This document shows, piece after piece, positions 1-11,999 of a DNA stretch of 64,000 bases. The DNA is from Lingula anatina (taxonomy: Eukaryota; Brachiopoda; Lingulata; Lingulida; Lingulidae). Each line of letters opens with the position of its first letter. Within the stretch, counting starts at the first letter, position 1. The notes beneath the pieces were generated by a model that saw only the letters and a list, made by a program, of their open reading frames with translations, made no database searches and was not told where the DNA came from. The position numbers and the translations under genes are program-made. Location: assembly GCF_001039355.2 (NCBI RefSeq), contig NW_019774670.1:1-64000 (forward strand), written 5' to 3'.

Positions 1-2190
1 TNTATGCAACACAGGGTTGACTGATGAAAGTAAAAACATAAGGCTTAATTAGAAAGTGCCAAAATGAGAAAATAAAAATTTTACAAACAATGCATAAATT
101 TAATAAAAATGATAATCCAGTAGAGCTGGTTTTCTAATATGAGCTGTATGTTAATCCTAAGAATCATTTTTGTAAGACTAGTTAAAAATAGAAAATAACA
201 CTTTACATAATATTATGGTGGCAGAGCACAAAGTAGGATTTTTTGTCAATTTTGACACAATATTACATAATGCTTAACTGTATAAATACTACCAATTTTA
301 AAATATCTACTATTAAATACATGGACATTAAGAAAATTTGCTCACCACTGGGCTTCATGCCCAAGGGGGCTATAAGTTCCACATTGAAAATTGCAACACG
401 TTAAAGATAAAAATGTTCACAAACGAACTGTATTACACCCAAACAATTAACTAATGAGACAATTGTTCAACTAAAGTTGAATTTCAGTCCTTTGTTTCTT
501 TCCTGTAAGTGTGAGAAGAGCAAGTGACATGGTTTTCCTTTCACCCCCACTACGGAAGCAATGCTCAGAATAGGGTTTTGTTCAATTTTGATGTAATATT
601 ACACAATGCTTAACACCATAATAACCATATCTTTAATAATAAAATAAAACTATCATGTATATTTAGAAAATGTGACTAGCCCATAGAGTTCAGAGTCATA
701 CTTTGGAAACACTAAAATGTAAACAAGAGAAAACTGTATTTGAAAGAGTTTATTTCCATTTTCAACATCTTTTTTTTACATAAAACAAAATAATCAATTT
801 AATATCATTTTTATATGATCAATCAAAAAGTATGTTGTCAAAGCAAAAATATCAACAGAACAATTTTAAATATCCAACTTGCTCCATTCTGAGATTCTGA
901 ATTCAGGGCAGAATTCACCAAATCAGCCAATCAGGGCCTGTTATAGACGAATATAGTTCAGTGAGAAAAAATGAGTGCTTTTTTCCATTTTTTTCCTGGC
1001 ATTTCTTGTGTGTTGCTAGGGTTAATTTTGGTATCAACTAGCAGAGTAGGGTGTAAACTACTGCCAGTATTTTTTTCAGGACCAGGCACAGGTGCGGTGC
1101 AGTCGTGAGACCTCTGGCGGAAGGGTCTACTGACTGTGAGTGGTGCAGTGGTTTGTTTACAAACAGAGGGGTGCACATGTTCAAGTGATGCCGGTAAGAA
1201 ATATTGTTGAATGACAGTACATTTTTTTGCCATTGGGAGTTATGTCAGTGTGTCTGCTGTCCATGGGGGTGGGAAATGTTTCACAGAACAATTTTATTCA
1301 TGCAGTTTTGCAGGCATTTCTTAGTATGGTCGTCAATGGGAAATTATTTGGTGGTTTCTGCCCTGAACATAGTGAATGGTTGAATCTGACAAACTGAAAG
1401 ATATGAGTTTTTTTTTTCCATTTTTGACACTTATTACACAGTACACAATATCATCATTTTTATAAAACCAAATAACAACGTTGTTAAGATGCAAAAAATA
1501 TCAACTTAACATATCTAATTAGTTCAGAAATGAGACTGTCAAAATGCATGAGAATAAAATTTGAGAAAAAAAAAAACACTTATATGCAAATAAAAAATGC
1601 ATAACTTCACCAATCTTTAACTGATCAAGCTTATTTTTAAAAACTTAATCTGTATTTCAGTAACAATGGTCACTACTGTGAATTTCAAGACAATTGGTCA
1701 ATGGATTTTTCTTAAAATGTGTTATGGATGTTGCATATATGCTAAAAAGTGAAAAAAAAAACAGCAAAACTTGTATAAAAAATGCCCTGATCATGCCAAT
1801 TTTCGAAATTGACTTGCGTATTATAGGTATTCATCAATTCTGTAAGTTTCAAGCCAAAAAGTAAAACGGGTTTCCACTAATTGTGTTATCGGTGCCACAT
1901 AAATGCTGAAAAAAGTGAAAAAGACAGCATAACTTCCCTTTAAATGCCCAGATCATGCTGATTTTCAATCTTGACCTGATTTTCAATCTTGACGACTGCA
2001 ACGACGGCGCCGGCGACGACAAACGCAGGTGATTGCTATATATACACATCTGTGTCTGTACATAAAAAGGGAGGAGGGAGAAGAAAGAAGAGAACAGGAA
2101 GCAAAACTGACGTACGACGTCAGTAGTACTGTACATCACCACAAACGTATGAGGCAAGTGTGAGCAAAACGCAACAGGGCACTAATTTCG
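1..2190. repeat. AT-rich intergenic DNA with diverged internal repeats
   Basis: No gene is recognised here. Base 2 is an N. Sequence around 235-370 recurs at about 575-700 (shared text such as 'caattttgacacaatatt' against 'caattttgatgtaatatt'), and a weaker pair is 750-900 with 1390-1530, so this looks like old tandemly repeated DNA with a period of a few hundred bases. A 91-residue minus-strand frame at 958-1233 has no recognisable domain. At about 2108-2124 there is a short inverted repeat, CTGACGT-acg-ACGTCAG. Confidence 0.4.
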
Positions 2191-2841
2191 CCGTGCGTTG
2201 CATTCCCTTCGTAAGTGGTGCGTGTGGGTCACGTATACAGGAAGCAAGACAAACTGCTTGCAATTAGCGTCCCTGCTTAAAAGGACATCTCACGTGGCCC
2301 TTGCGACTCGCAAGGAAGACTTTCCTCTACCTCTACGACCTCTACGGCCTCCGCAACACCCAAAAATCGCAGGGGACTTACGGTCCTGAAATTCGTGCAT
2401 CCGGTCGTGACCGAAGCTTAATTTTTAAACTCACACGAATAAACCTGAGGGCAAGCATACCTAATCCCTGCACGTTTTTGTAAATTTTACTTCTTTTTCA
2501 TTCCGGCACTTCAAAGGTGTGGGTTTTTACTCTCAAAAGGTTGAAGCATTATGCCAGCTACATGTCCCTAATGCCCATGGTTCCTGTATTGCATAATTAG
2601 AATTTGGCTCTAAATTTGATGTTAATTATTCACATCATTGCATTTTCAAAATGTGACTTTGCACTCTCAGTTGCATAGTTCTTACATCTGCGCCTCCTTT
2701 GTAACATGTGCATGATGAAAATATGTTGACTTTGCTGTTAAGTATTGTGCATTATTGCACAGAAATGGGCGGTAGAACCTAATTTGTGCATCATTATTTG
2801 TAACCCATCACTTGTAAGAACCATAGAAAACTCGTGCTTAC

Positions 2842-3381
2842 TCTCTAATTCTGTTGTGTTGCCTGGCATAGCGTGGCTACTTGCTTCATGGACTTCGTTG
2901 GGGATGCTCTCAACTTCCTGTCCAAGGATGGACAGGCAGGTGGAATGATGTCTCTGCATTTGTTGGTCACCTGAAACAAACGTTTCATAAAATGCCTTTA
3001 ATTCAATCGAGTTGTAATTCAAATATTTTGAAGGCTTTAAAAGTGTGTAAAGACCATACTTTTCTGCACATTTTGTTAAAAAAGGATTAGTTTAGAAAAC
3101 AAAAACTTGCAGGCCGTTATGCTGTGTACGTTTCATATTTGATGGGCTTATTGAACGGATTATTGATGACATTTGTCCTTTTGTTTCGTCTATATGATAA
3201 ATTTGATTAAAAACGACTATAACAGCATACAAATAATCTAACAGTAGTCAAAATAATTTAATAGCCAACTCATAAAATTTAACAGTGATAAAAAAATCTT
3301 ACCTGGTTCCCAAAGTAATAACTTGTCTTCCTGGGGGGAATGGGCAGATGGTACATCACTAGCATCCCCAGCATGAGTCAT
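2842..3381 (-). CDS. Paralogous first two exons of an IAP-type RING protein gene (partial)
   Basis: Two minus-strand exons: exon 1 at 3303-3438 with ATG at 3381, exon 2 at 2842-3063. Exon 1 starts MTHAGDASD and ends at a GTAAG donor in phase 1. Exon 2 follows a plausible AG acceptor, keeps the frame open (KYGLYTLLKPS ... NTTELE) and ends at a GTAAGC donor in phase 1. Both match, exon for exon and phase for phase, the exons at 23236-24305, where the third exon is a RING finger. Exon 1 has its own acceptor at about 3439, so an untranslated exon probably lies upstream. I find no RING exon between 1 and 2800, so it is lost or lies beyond the left edge. No domain is recognisable in these two exons; they precede a coiled, Glu/Lys-rich lead into the RING in the paralogue. 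Orphaned duplicate exons or the 5' part of a real gene are both possible. Confidence 0.5.
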
Positions 3382-3439
3382 TGTGCTGCTTCCCGGTGGC
3401 CTGGTGGCGTGGATAACGTCCTCAAGTGAATTATTGACC

Positions 3440-4010
3440 TGGAAAATGGAATTAGGGAAGAATTAAGAAAGAAAGAAAGAATTAAGAATCAACAGTACTG
3501 CTAATATTTGTTCCCAGGGGTAGAATCAATTTGATTGCAAGAAGAAGAAGGCCCTGGAATAGCCCAACCTCACGCTGCACTTAAATTCTGAGATGCCCAC
3601 AAACGTTCCCGATGAAAGGTCTACCAATCACCAAAATTTCAGCTTCACAAGGCTAATTGTCTAGGAGGAGTTAAAATACAGAGTGCAAAGATATCAGAAT
3701 CAACCACCCCAGGGAAAGTCCAACCCCCTGTTGCACTAAAATCTGAAATGTAAAAGCATTTTCCTTTCATGCATTTTACTTAATTCTACTTATAATTTCA
3801 AGTGCCTTAGTATAGTAGTCTAGGGGGAGAAAGAGTTCAGATACATGTATAACCCCCCTAGGGAGTAAAATTCCAAAATATCCGTGCACATCCTTGTTAA
3901 CAAGTTCATATATCACCAAATGTTCAACTTCCCCATCTAATGACCTATGAGGAGATAGGTGGAATAAGAACGGAATTCAAATTAAGGAAGAACAACCCAA
4001 AGAACAGAAA
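3440..4010. repeat. Upstream arm of segmental duplication, made of ~170 bp units
   Basis: This stretch matches 24480-25010. Both contain diverged repeats of a unit with 'caccccagggaaagtcc', 'ctgttgcactaaaatctg' and 'ggtctaccaatcacc'. The duplication therefore covers the exons at 2842-3438 and their upstream DNA. No coding frame is evident. Confidence 0.6.
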
Positions 4011-6560
4011 GTGTCAAAATTATTTGAAGCTTTGCAGGGAAAATCTTATTTTGTTTCTTTTGCTCTTCATTAAGCCCCTTGTGGTCCCAGGTCTGGAGCT
4101 GCTCTTTGAAAATAACGCCCAGGTAGATTGTTACCTGGGATATTTTTCGCCAGCGACAGTGCATTCGATACACTCGAGACATAAGGTACCTAAGAGTTAA
4201 AGGGTACTTTACCCTCCAATTAAGAGGTAAAATAAATTTAAGTTAGATGGACGTAACATATTTTTTCGTATTTTCTTTCTATTTGCAATATTTCTGTGAA
4301 ACAGACATAAACTGAAATTCAGTACACATTTTCTGACGATTTTATCCCCCCCCCCCTTTTTTTTTTTTTTTTTGCTACAAAAAATATATATATTGATACA
4401 AGGTGTCGCCTGTGGAGATGGGGCAGCACAGCCCATATGATTACTTTGGCAAAAGGGAAAGGTACTTCCAAAAAATTTTAATAACTGTCGTTACTCTTCA
4501 TGCTATTCACAATTTGATATCTACGGCAATGAAAAATGTGGCACTGGTAAAAATGGGCCTTGGTGCGTGCGTTGACAGGCCGCACAGGTGTCCCCAATTT
4601 AACCGCCGCCAGAGAAGAAACCCCGATTAAACAGCACAACCAGTAAATATTGGACATTTGGCAAAGTTAAGCAACTGAGGCTTTATTAGATTTGAGCAGG
4701 ACTCGAGAGGAATGTCCAATGATATGCCAAACCCCCAAGTTTAAGTATTAAGTTTGTCCCTTGACACCAGCAACGCACCCCTTAGTCAAGAATCAGAAGA
4801 AATCAATGCTGGGCAGGTATGCTATATTTTCTACCGGAGTTTTTGCGATTTCAACTTTGATTGTCAAGTGCCAGACCTTTTGTTACCAGGTACTAGTAGC
4901 AAACTTTATCAGATAACAATCTGACACTAACAGCGCTGTAAACCCAGTTATCAGTGCTGTCATCTTTACCTGTATCTCTACCGGTATTATACCAGTGGTA
5001 CGTTTGATATACTTCAGGAAGGAAATATGCTGTGATGCTTATATTTATTTGTAATACGTTAGCATCAACCTGTTAATAATAACTTGGAAACTTTCAATAC
5101 TATTACGCAAAAACAGTATAATGAGGGGAGCTGTTATGATTGCTTAGAAGAAATAATAAAAACGTGAATTATAAAATGAATTTATTTTATTTGGGTTATT
5201 TTTTTTCAAACCAATTAATTATCCAACATGAAGCTTATTTTTTAGAAACAATCAGCGATTACTGAAATATAACCCTACTGGTACACAGATCTACAGTTCT
5301 AAAATGCAAATACCAAGTGCCTTTCACACACCAACTTATGGGATGTGAATAATCAATAGTAAAAATACCACAAAATGTATGTAGGCAAGATACTTCTACA
5401 AGTAACCTCATTAATCAGTCAGAAAACTTCATAATGCACTCAATAAATGTAGAAATTTGACCAAGAGATATTCTACATACAGACATGATAGATTTACCAT
5501 ATACTGCCATCAACCTTATAAACTGGATGGGCATGAAAAGAACAAAATGAGTCTCGAGCCCCCCCCCCCCCCCATTAAAAATGAATAAAAAAAAACAGAT
5601 TCTGTCATTCTTAATACTGAAAAACAAGGACGCCCGGCAGTCTTCATTGCCTCACTATTTGCAGACAATGTTCTAATCACTGTCACTGTGTATTTTTGAT
5701 GATGCATAGACGCAAGGATAACTCCTTTGAAGTATATTGACAATTTGTGGAGGTCTCTATTGTTTAAATTTGCTGCATATTACCTGAATGTGTATATTGC
5801 GATTCACACCGCAGCGGTTTCTCTTAGTTAGGACTCAACTAGTTGGAAACTTGTGACACAGCTTCAGGGGCAAGATCACACAAACTTCCCTTGCTGTGAT
5901 GATGGATCTACAAGTATATTATCTGTTTTGTCCTTCTAGTTAATTTAATACCATTTCCCCCTATCTATGCTCACAACAATCTTTCCAGCTTTACCAAATG
6001 TTACACAGTTTTTTGCATCTGAAATTATGCAGCAAAAATTGTAATAAAGCACTTTCAATTTACCTGTTATATATTGATTTCAGAAAAAGACAGAAACCTC
6101 ATATCATAATCAAGATCATTGAAAACCAAATATGCATAATCAAATAGCTTTAACTGTATCACTATAGTGATGATTTAATCTTTTAAACTTCAGCATAAAT
6201 TTTAACTTTCTCTTGTTAAAGCATAGCCACTTTATCAAAATGTGCTTGAACAAAAAATAATAATGATTATAATAATAATAAACAACATGCACATATGATG
6301 GAGCATGAAGGTCAATTGCCACAAAAATAAGTTGATATGTACTTGGTGTACTTGGTTATATCAGGTATAATTCAAGCAGCAATATAGTACCACTGAGTTA
6401 ACAACGACCCAAGCATATAGTGTTATGTAACAAAATTACTGATGGCAGTGTCCTCCTTAACCTATCGTGCGCCGCAAGTTTTGATTTTTAATGTCATCAA
6501 AATTGATATTGTTGTTAGTTTGATCTATGTATCTGATATTCAAATATATCGTTTGGAAAC
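4011..6560. other. Intergenic stretch, no gene recognised
   Basis: Short frames occur on both strands, none with a recognisable domain or convincing splice sites. Homopolymer blocks sit at 4345-4372 (C run then T run) and 5559-5573 (C run). Confidence 0.4.
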
Positions 6561-6603
6561 TTACTAACTAATTTTATTATGCTTTTGCAACATGAAATTA
6601 TCA

Positions 6604-6930
6604 TTAACTTTGCCGGTTCACTTGTACACAGTACCTTGCTATCAGGGCTGCTCTTTTCTCCCCAACTCGCCACTGACAGACTAACCACATCGTTTCAACG
6701 TTATTATCATCCTTTACTTTTGGAGTTGGCAGTTTCGCCTCGGGAACATCGTATTCGGTTATAAACAACGTATCGTTTTCACCCGTCTTTGCATTGCTCC
6801 TGTACAAATTGTCCGCTTGCTGCCCCCCAAGGGAAAACCGTAGCACCTGGGTAGTTACGCAAGACCTGTGACGTGTAACGCGCGCAACGTTATTTGTTAG
6901 TTTAAAGGCCTCAGTTATTAACACTATCAC
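6604..6930 (-). CDS. Unrecognised 108-codon frame, possible exon
   Basis: I do not recognise this protein. It stands out from shadow frames because its middle is soluble-protein-like (SNAKTGENDTLF, TEYDVPEAKLPTPKVKDDNN) and local CpG content is higher than in the flanks (gcgcgcaacg). A possible GT donor (caag|gtactg) lies near its 3' end, so it could be an early exon of a minus-strand gene. No partner exon was found. A chance open frame is the main alternative. Confidence 0.2.
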   Translation of the reverse strand: MIVLITEAFKLTNNVARVTRHRSCVTTQVLRFSLGGQQADNLYRSNAKTGENDTLFITEYDVPEAKLPTPKVKDDNNVETMWLVCQWRVGEKRAALIARYCVQVNRQS

Positions 6931-7159
6931 TTTCGTTTTAAAATAAAATATCCGGAAAAGAACCCCATTTCACTGGAAGATAGTTAACATCCAATAAAAC
7001 GCATTACTTTCACAGTTAGCAAAGCGCATGGGAAGTGTTATCAAACATTGTTCATTTACAGGATCAGACAATACCGGTATATTAACTTATGTTCTAGGTT
7101 GTTTCCGCTAAAAGAACTACCCACTTCAGTAACGTGAAACTATTCCTCCATATTTCAGA

Positions 7160-7380
7160 TAAACATGCCATTACTGGTAGGATCCGGTGTTTGGGGAAAT
7201 TCCGTGCCCTCAGGTTTTGCAGCTCTAAATCTGTAATAATAGTCTGACAATATGGGAATTTCCAACCCTGGTCTGCCGGTGTTTGGGGAATTCCGAGACC
7301 CTCAGGATTTGCAGTTCTAGATCTGATGTAGTAGTCTAACAAGATGAGAATATCCAACCCTACACCAAAGAGTGCCGTTT
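7160..7380. repeat. Two tandem ~96 bp repeat units
   Basis: The unit contains 'tttggggaattccgag', 'ctcaggatttgcagttcta' and 'gtagtctaacaagatgag'. Single relatives of it occur at about 9270-9420 and 13320-13460, where each is followed by 'gagtgccgttttctaca'. Confidence 0.6.
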
Positions 7381-7399
7381 TCTACATAGATAAAATGGT

Positions 7400-9440
7400 G
7401 AATGGAACACTACATGTATTTTAACATAGCATCTAAAAAGGTCAGTGTATTAGTGTGCTATGGGACCCTAACCAGTCAATCAACACAGGGGACTAGATCA
7501 CTGAATCAACCTACAACGTCAAGAAACGACTCACCTTGTTTATTCCCTCTCAGCAAATGGCGGGCGGGGGACGTTTACAGAAAAGGGGATTCCCCTACTG
7601 TACTGTTCCCTCACAAATGATACTCATATTATGGGATTACAGGTGTGCATTATAGGTTAACTTGCAAATGTTAACCTCCTATTACACAAAACTGTATTCT
7701 TAACTATAAATATAATTTGTGCGTGAACAGAACAGTAGTGAAAATCTTCCTTTTTCAGTAAACTCTCCGTGTTGCGGAGAAGCAGAAGACAAAATGAGTC
7801 ATCTGCGATATAACGCTTTTATTCAGAAATTATGTGTTTCGGACAGAATTTTAAATAGCTATGGGTTTTAAATTAGAATATCCGATGACCATCTAATTTG
7901 TAAGTTTTAAACAAAGATACACTGTGCCTCATATATTGAGCAACAGATTCTTAAAGTTAAAGGGATAATAACTGTTTGTTTTGGCCAAAAATGATTTTCC
8001 TGGAGTAAACAACAATTCCCCATGCTTACTAATGGTTAATGAATCCAGTTCTACATTCTACAAGTTAGAGACCATTCCCACATATATTTAAATCGATCTA
8101 TCCCCCTGGGGAGTCTAACTAGATTGCTGTCAGCCTGTTTGGCTTAAATGTCTGCCCAGCCTACTAAAAACTGTAAAGGGGTAATTAACTTTAGTGTGCG
8201 CTCGGCTCTCGGAAGCTGACAGCAATTTAGTGTGAACCCCAAGGGAGTTAGTTCAATCCAGATGGATCGATCTAAATCTGTGGGGACCCATTCCTGGTCC
8301 CTTTTTTCCATAAAAAGATTTTTTTTTTGTAATAAATTCTTAAGAGATAATAAAATAGTATAGACATCAATGGAGGTCACATGGTCCGATGATAAGCTCA
8401 GGTATCAAAATAATCGCTATGACTGCCGTTTTTGTGGTAAATCAGAATATACTATATGAGAATGAGTTATGTTATTTTTATTGTGCAATATAGATCACAT
8501 ACGAAGTGTAATTATTTCTTTAAAACTGTGTATTAATTCAAAGTACAATGTACACTTTTAACAAAACAAGCTGTTACATATATGTTTCTTATTATAGCTA
8601 CTGAGTTTAAATACTTCAAAGTTGATGCCTGTTTGTATTTTTGTATCCAGCTGACATTCACTGTAGCTCCTTCACGTACTTAAATAAAAGCTAAAGGCTC
8701 TAAAGATCCTTTATAAAAGATGCTTGATACGCCGCTGCTCGTATGACTGTGTAACTTTCCATTGGCAATTGATATAATCAGCCAGCATTAATAGAATACT
8801 GTAAACACGTCATTATTGATTGTGTTGACTATGAAAAAGTCCCTCAGCCCGCAGTTAAGCTATTTACCACAGTGTACGAACTTCTACCCTGAGACTTTAT
8901 CTGCGTATGCGCGCGTCAAATTTCTTTCAAAGCAAATTACGTTGGTGTCTTTATAATGATATATTGACGTATGAGTAAATGACATTCCAACAAAATGGAT
9001 GTATTGAATATTCTATTTATTGTGTATACACAGAGCATTAAAATGTTCATATAACGAAGTGTTAAAAGTTCATATTAAACATTTTATATCCATCACCACA
9101 TTAGCTACGTTTAATTTATCTTCAAAACATCTATTTATGCTTGAAAGTTCATCACGGCTCAAAGTTCATCGAGTGGCGTAATATAGGGATTTTGGGGTGC
9201 AAAGAATTCATTTTCGATTTTTCTCAGGCAATAAAGGGCTAGTATAAAAAAAACTGATTAAAACAGATTTGCCGGTATTTGAGGAATTCCGAGGCTTTCG
9301 GGTTTTTACAGTTCTAGATCTGTCATAGTAGTCTGAGCAGTATATGTGAATTCACAACCTACAGTAAACCAACGAGTGCCGTTTTCTACACATATAAAGT
9401 GGTGAATGTAAAACTATCTTAATATACAGTAGTTAGCTGC
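7400..9440. repeat. Duplicated block, copy A
   Basis: Collinear with 12060-13470 over landmarks such as 'gtcaatcaacacag', 'aaaaggggattcccctac', 'acagaacagtagtgaaaat', 'taaagatcctttataaaag' and 'ggcgtaatatagggatt'. A third partial copy is at 13480-13715. Copy A has about 580 bp (7935-8520) absent from copy B; that extra DNA is a relative of 20565-20935 with a MITE inside. No coding frame survives across the copies, so this is non-coding duplicated DNA. Confidence 0.65.
8068..8301. mobile_element. MITE with long imperfect terminal inverted repeats, copy 1
   Basis: The left arm (ccattcccaca, atcgatctatccccctgggg, gattgctgtcag) is mirrored by the right arm (ctgacagcaattt, ccagatggatcgatct, cccattcctgg). 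A second copy is at 53904-54157. The element sits inside a repeat related to 20565-20935, which lacks it, and that comparison gives an empty site. Superfamily not assigned. Confidence 0.6.
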
Positions 9441-9444
9441 TTGA

Positions 9445-9800
9445 TTCTAGGACAACCCCCCCCCCCCCCCCCCGGACAATTCCCCTTGGACTATCCCTCC
9501 CTGCCATTCGTCCTCCGACGATCCCCCCCTCAAGAAATATACAGACTTGACATTTAATATGGAATATTTCAGTTTCGAAGGTATGCCTAGGTAAAAATGC
9601 GTTCTTTTTTCAAAAAACTCCGGTCTCATATAAGACATGTGAATGGAGAAGTGTGTAGTTAGTTGTGTAGCTACCAACTAACTAAATACCAGGTTTGTTG
9701 CACTGCTGCATTATGTAATATTCAGTGATTTAATTGGGTAGTGCTTATTTGGGCAGGTCAAAGCTTGGCTTTGGCAAACATGGTTCTGTCAAAAAAGTAT
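9445..9800. other. Poly-C tract and unassigned sequence
   Basis: A C run of about 18 at 9457-9474 is followed by C-rich text. No gene is seen. Confidence 0.4.
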
Positions 9801-10339
9801 CCATATGTCGGCAATTACTGTATCGAAGAATTTGAAATTTTGCATGCAAGTGGCCAGCTTTGTAGTGTGTAAAATGAGCTATGCAGTGCTTTACAAATTT
9901 GTTAATCTGTGGCATAATGGCGCGAAAAAGACAGACATAACCAGACAGATAATTGCGCCAAATGAAACGGTCCGCACAGTTTTATAGAGTAATGCCTAGT
10001 CTGATGTACCTACACAGAGGCCACACCCAATGTATTGAAATCTTACCACCAGGGTACAGAATCCACTGTCTTTCGGGATATGCTGTTGCAACTAAACAAA
10101 AACCACCCAGTCCGTTCAGAATGAGGGGTAAATTGCCACCAAAACGCATTTTTCAAGGCCCTTAGCGAACACCAAACTGTTTTTAGCAGGTTAGAATACC
10201 AGACGACCTCCGAGGAACCCACTGTAAACAACAAAAAAATCGTTGTATGTTTCTCTAATGAACTGGAGACCTTGACCGTTTCTGGATTGAACACTGAAAC
10301 CTCGTGGCTTTCTTTATTGAGGTCAGATTTCACCTGTAC

Positions 10340-10880
10340 CGCTCAACTAGTCAAAAAAGATTTTACGGACATCCATAAGAGGCCAACGACGAAGCGTGTG
10401 CCGCGTCTAAAGTGACTAAGGTCATTAACAGCGTCACTATTTGACGTGGATACCACATTGGTGCCAAAACACCAATGGTAGTCATCGACGAAAACCTGAA
10501 CCAGATCAAATAAAGGAATAATATGGGAACCACTTGACTATCATTTGATAAGGGGGAACTTAGGAACAATTTTAGGTTGCACGGTGAGATTGCCGGTTCA
10601 CACAAGGTACTTTTAATAGCAGATTAGTTACAGAACCAAGGGAATGAGCAGCTACCTTGGTCATCAAAATCGCCATATTTGAACCACATGGACAATATGT
10701 AGGTAGGCCATTACTCGCCGAATCAATGGCCTACATGTCCTACAACAAAACTGAACCAAATTGGACAGATTTTGACCGATGCCAGGAATGTTATTCCAGA
10801 TTGAACTCTAAAAACCTATCCCAAGGAGTGCCTTGCCACTTGAGAGCGCTGATAGCAGCCAGAAGAGGTCAGGCGTAACA
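10340..10880 (+). pseudogene. Decayed Tc1/mariner transposase (DDE part to C-terminus)
   Basis: Reading three frames on the plus strand recovers ordered landmarks of a Tc1-type transposase: a TPMVVIDENLNQIK segment near 10470-10520, a WSSKSPYLNHMDNM segment at about 10655-10710 (family form W-x-A/S-x-S-P-D-L-N-P-I-E-H) and a C-terminal VPCHLRALIAARRG at about 10830-10876. Frame changes and stops lie between them, and the catalytic Asp of SPDLN is Tyr here. The copy is dead. Upstream, 9800-10340 contains an open but unrecognised frame (about 10150-10420) that may be part of the same relic. Confidence 0.6.
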
Positions 10881-11995
10881 GCGACCGTTACTATGACTGG
10901 ACACTGACATGAGGGTCTTTTGTGGAGTATGTAACTCTTCTACAGACAATGATTTGGAAAATATGGAGATCCAAAATATCTCTTTTAATGGTTGTCGTAT
11001 GACATAAAATAGGCAATGTGTTTTTGTTTGCTTCTCTGGCGAATTCCATTAATGAACTGATGTCACAAAGACATCAAAGAGATGATTAAAAGTTATTAAA
11101 ACACGATTTTAGTCCTTATTTTCATTTAGCAGTCACCAAAATAGGAAAAAACTGATGAAAAATGATTTGGAAAAAATATTCCATATTAAATGTCAAGTCT
11201 GTATATTCATAAACACATATAAAATAGAAAGTGTAAAGTTTAAAACAGTTTATCCATTTTATTAATACTTTTAGTGTGATAATACAATTTCATCATGAAA
11301 CAAATTATTTTATAACAAATTTAATTTTCATTGAATACAAGTATAGGAAGATTTATTAAATATCTAATCGAAGTATAACCACCTATCCTTCAGGTAAAGG
11401 TGGGGAAACAGATGGACAGGTAAACAGATATTTTATGAATATTTTAGTGTGGTGGGTAGTAGGTAGTGGTCAAGCGATAAAAAGTGACAAATAGTCAAAT
11501 GGATACCTGGATAAGCGAGAAAACCTTTTTACCCCACCTCTCCCTAGGGATGCACATTGATTTAAAGATCTACTCAATCAAGGGGGGTAATAAAGCAATT
11601 AAAAAGTATCAGTTAATTCATCAAAGGGCTTCCTGGATGAGTGAAACCATCTTTTTACCCCTCCTTAACCTGGAGAACTTTGATCAAATTTTAATAAATG
11701 TTCTGTACTTCTATCTCGAAACTTTTATGTACTTGTACTCCATGAAATAATTTGTTTAATAAAATTAATAATATCTATCCTCGAGTTGCATCATTACACT
11801 AAGAAATATTCGGAAAATGAATGAAAAGATTTGAACTTTGTATTCTTTACTTTATACTTGTATATAGATATATATTCTTTGGGAGGGAATCGTCCGGTGG
11901 GCGGGGTGGGGGGGGGGCTGGGGGGGGGATGGGGGGATTGTGCAGGGGGAATAGTCCGGGGGGGGTTGATCTGATATCAGCTGCTTATATGGGCA
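10881..11995. other. Intergenic, with a G-rich tract at 11880-11965
   Basis: No gene recognised. The G-rich tract holds several runs of 5-9 G on the plus strand and could form G-quadruplexes. A 55 bp segment ('tgatctgatatcagctgctt ...') is tandemly duplicated at about 11967-12021 and 12030-12084. Confidence 0.4.
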
Positions 11996-11999
11996 GTAA

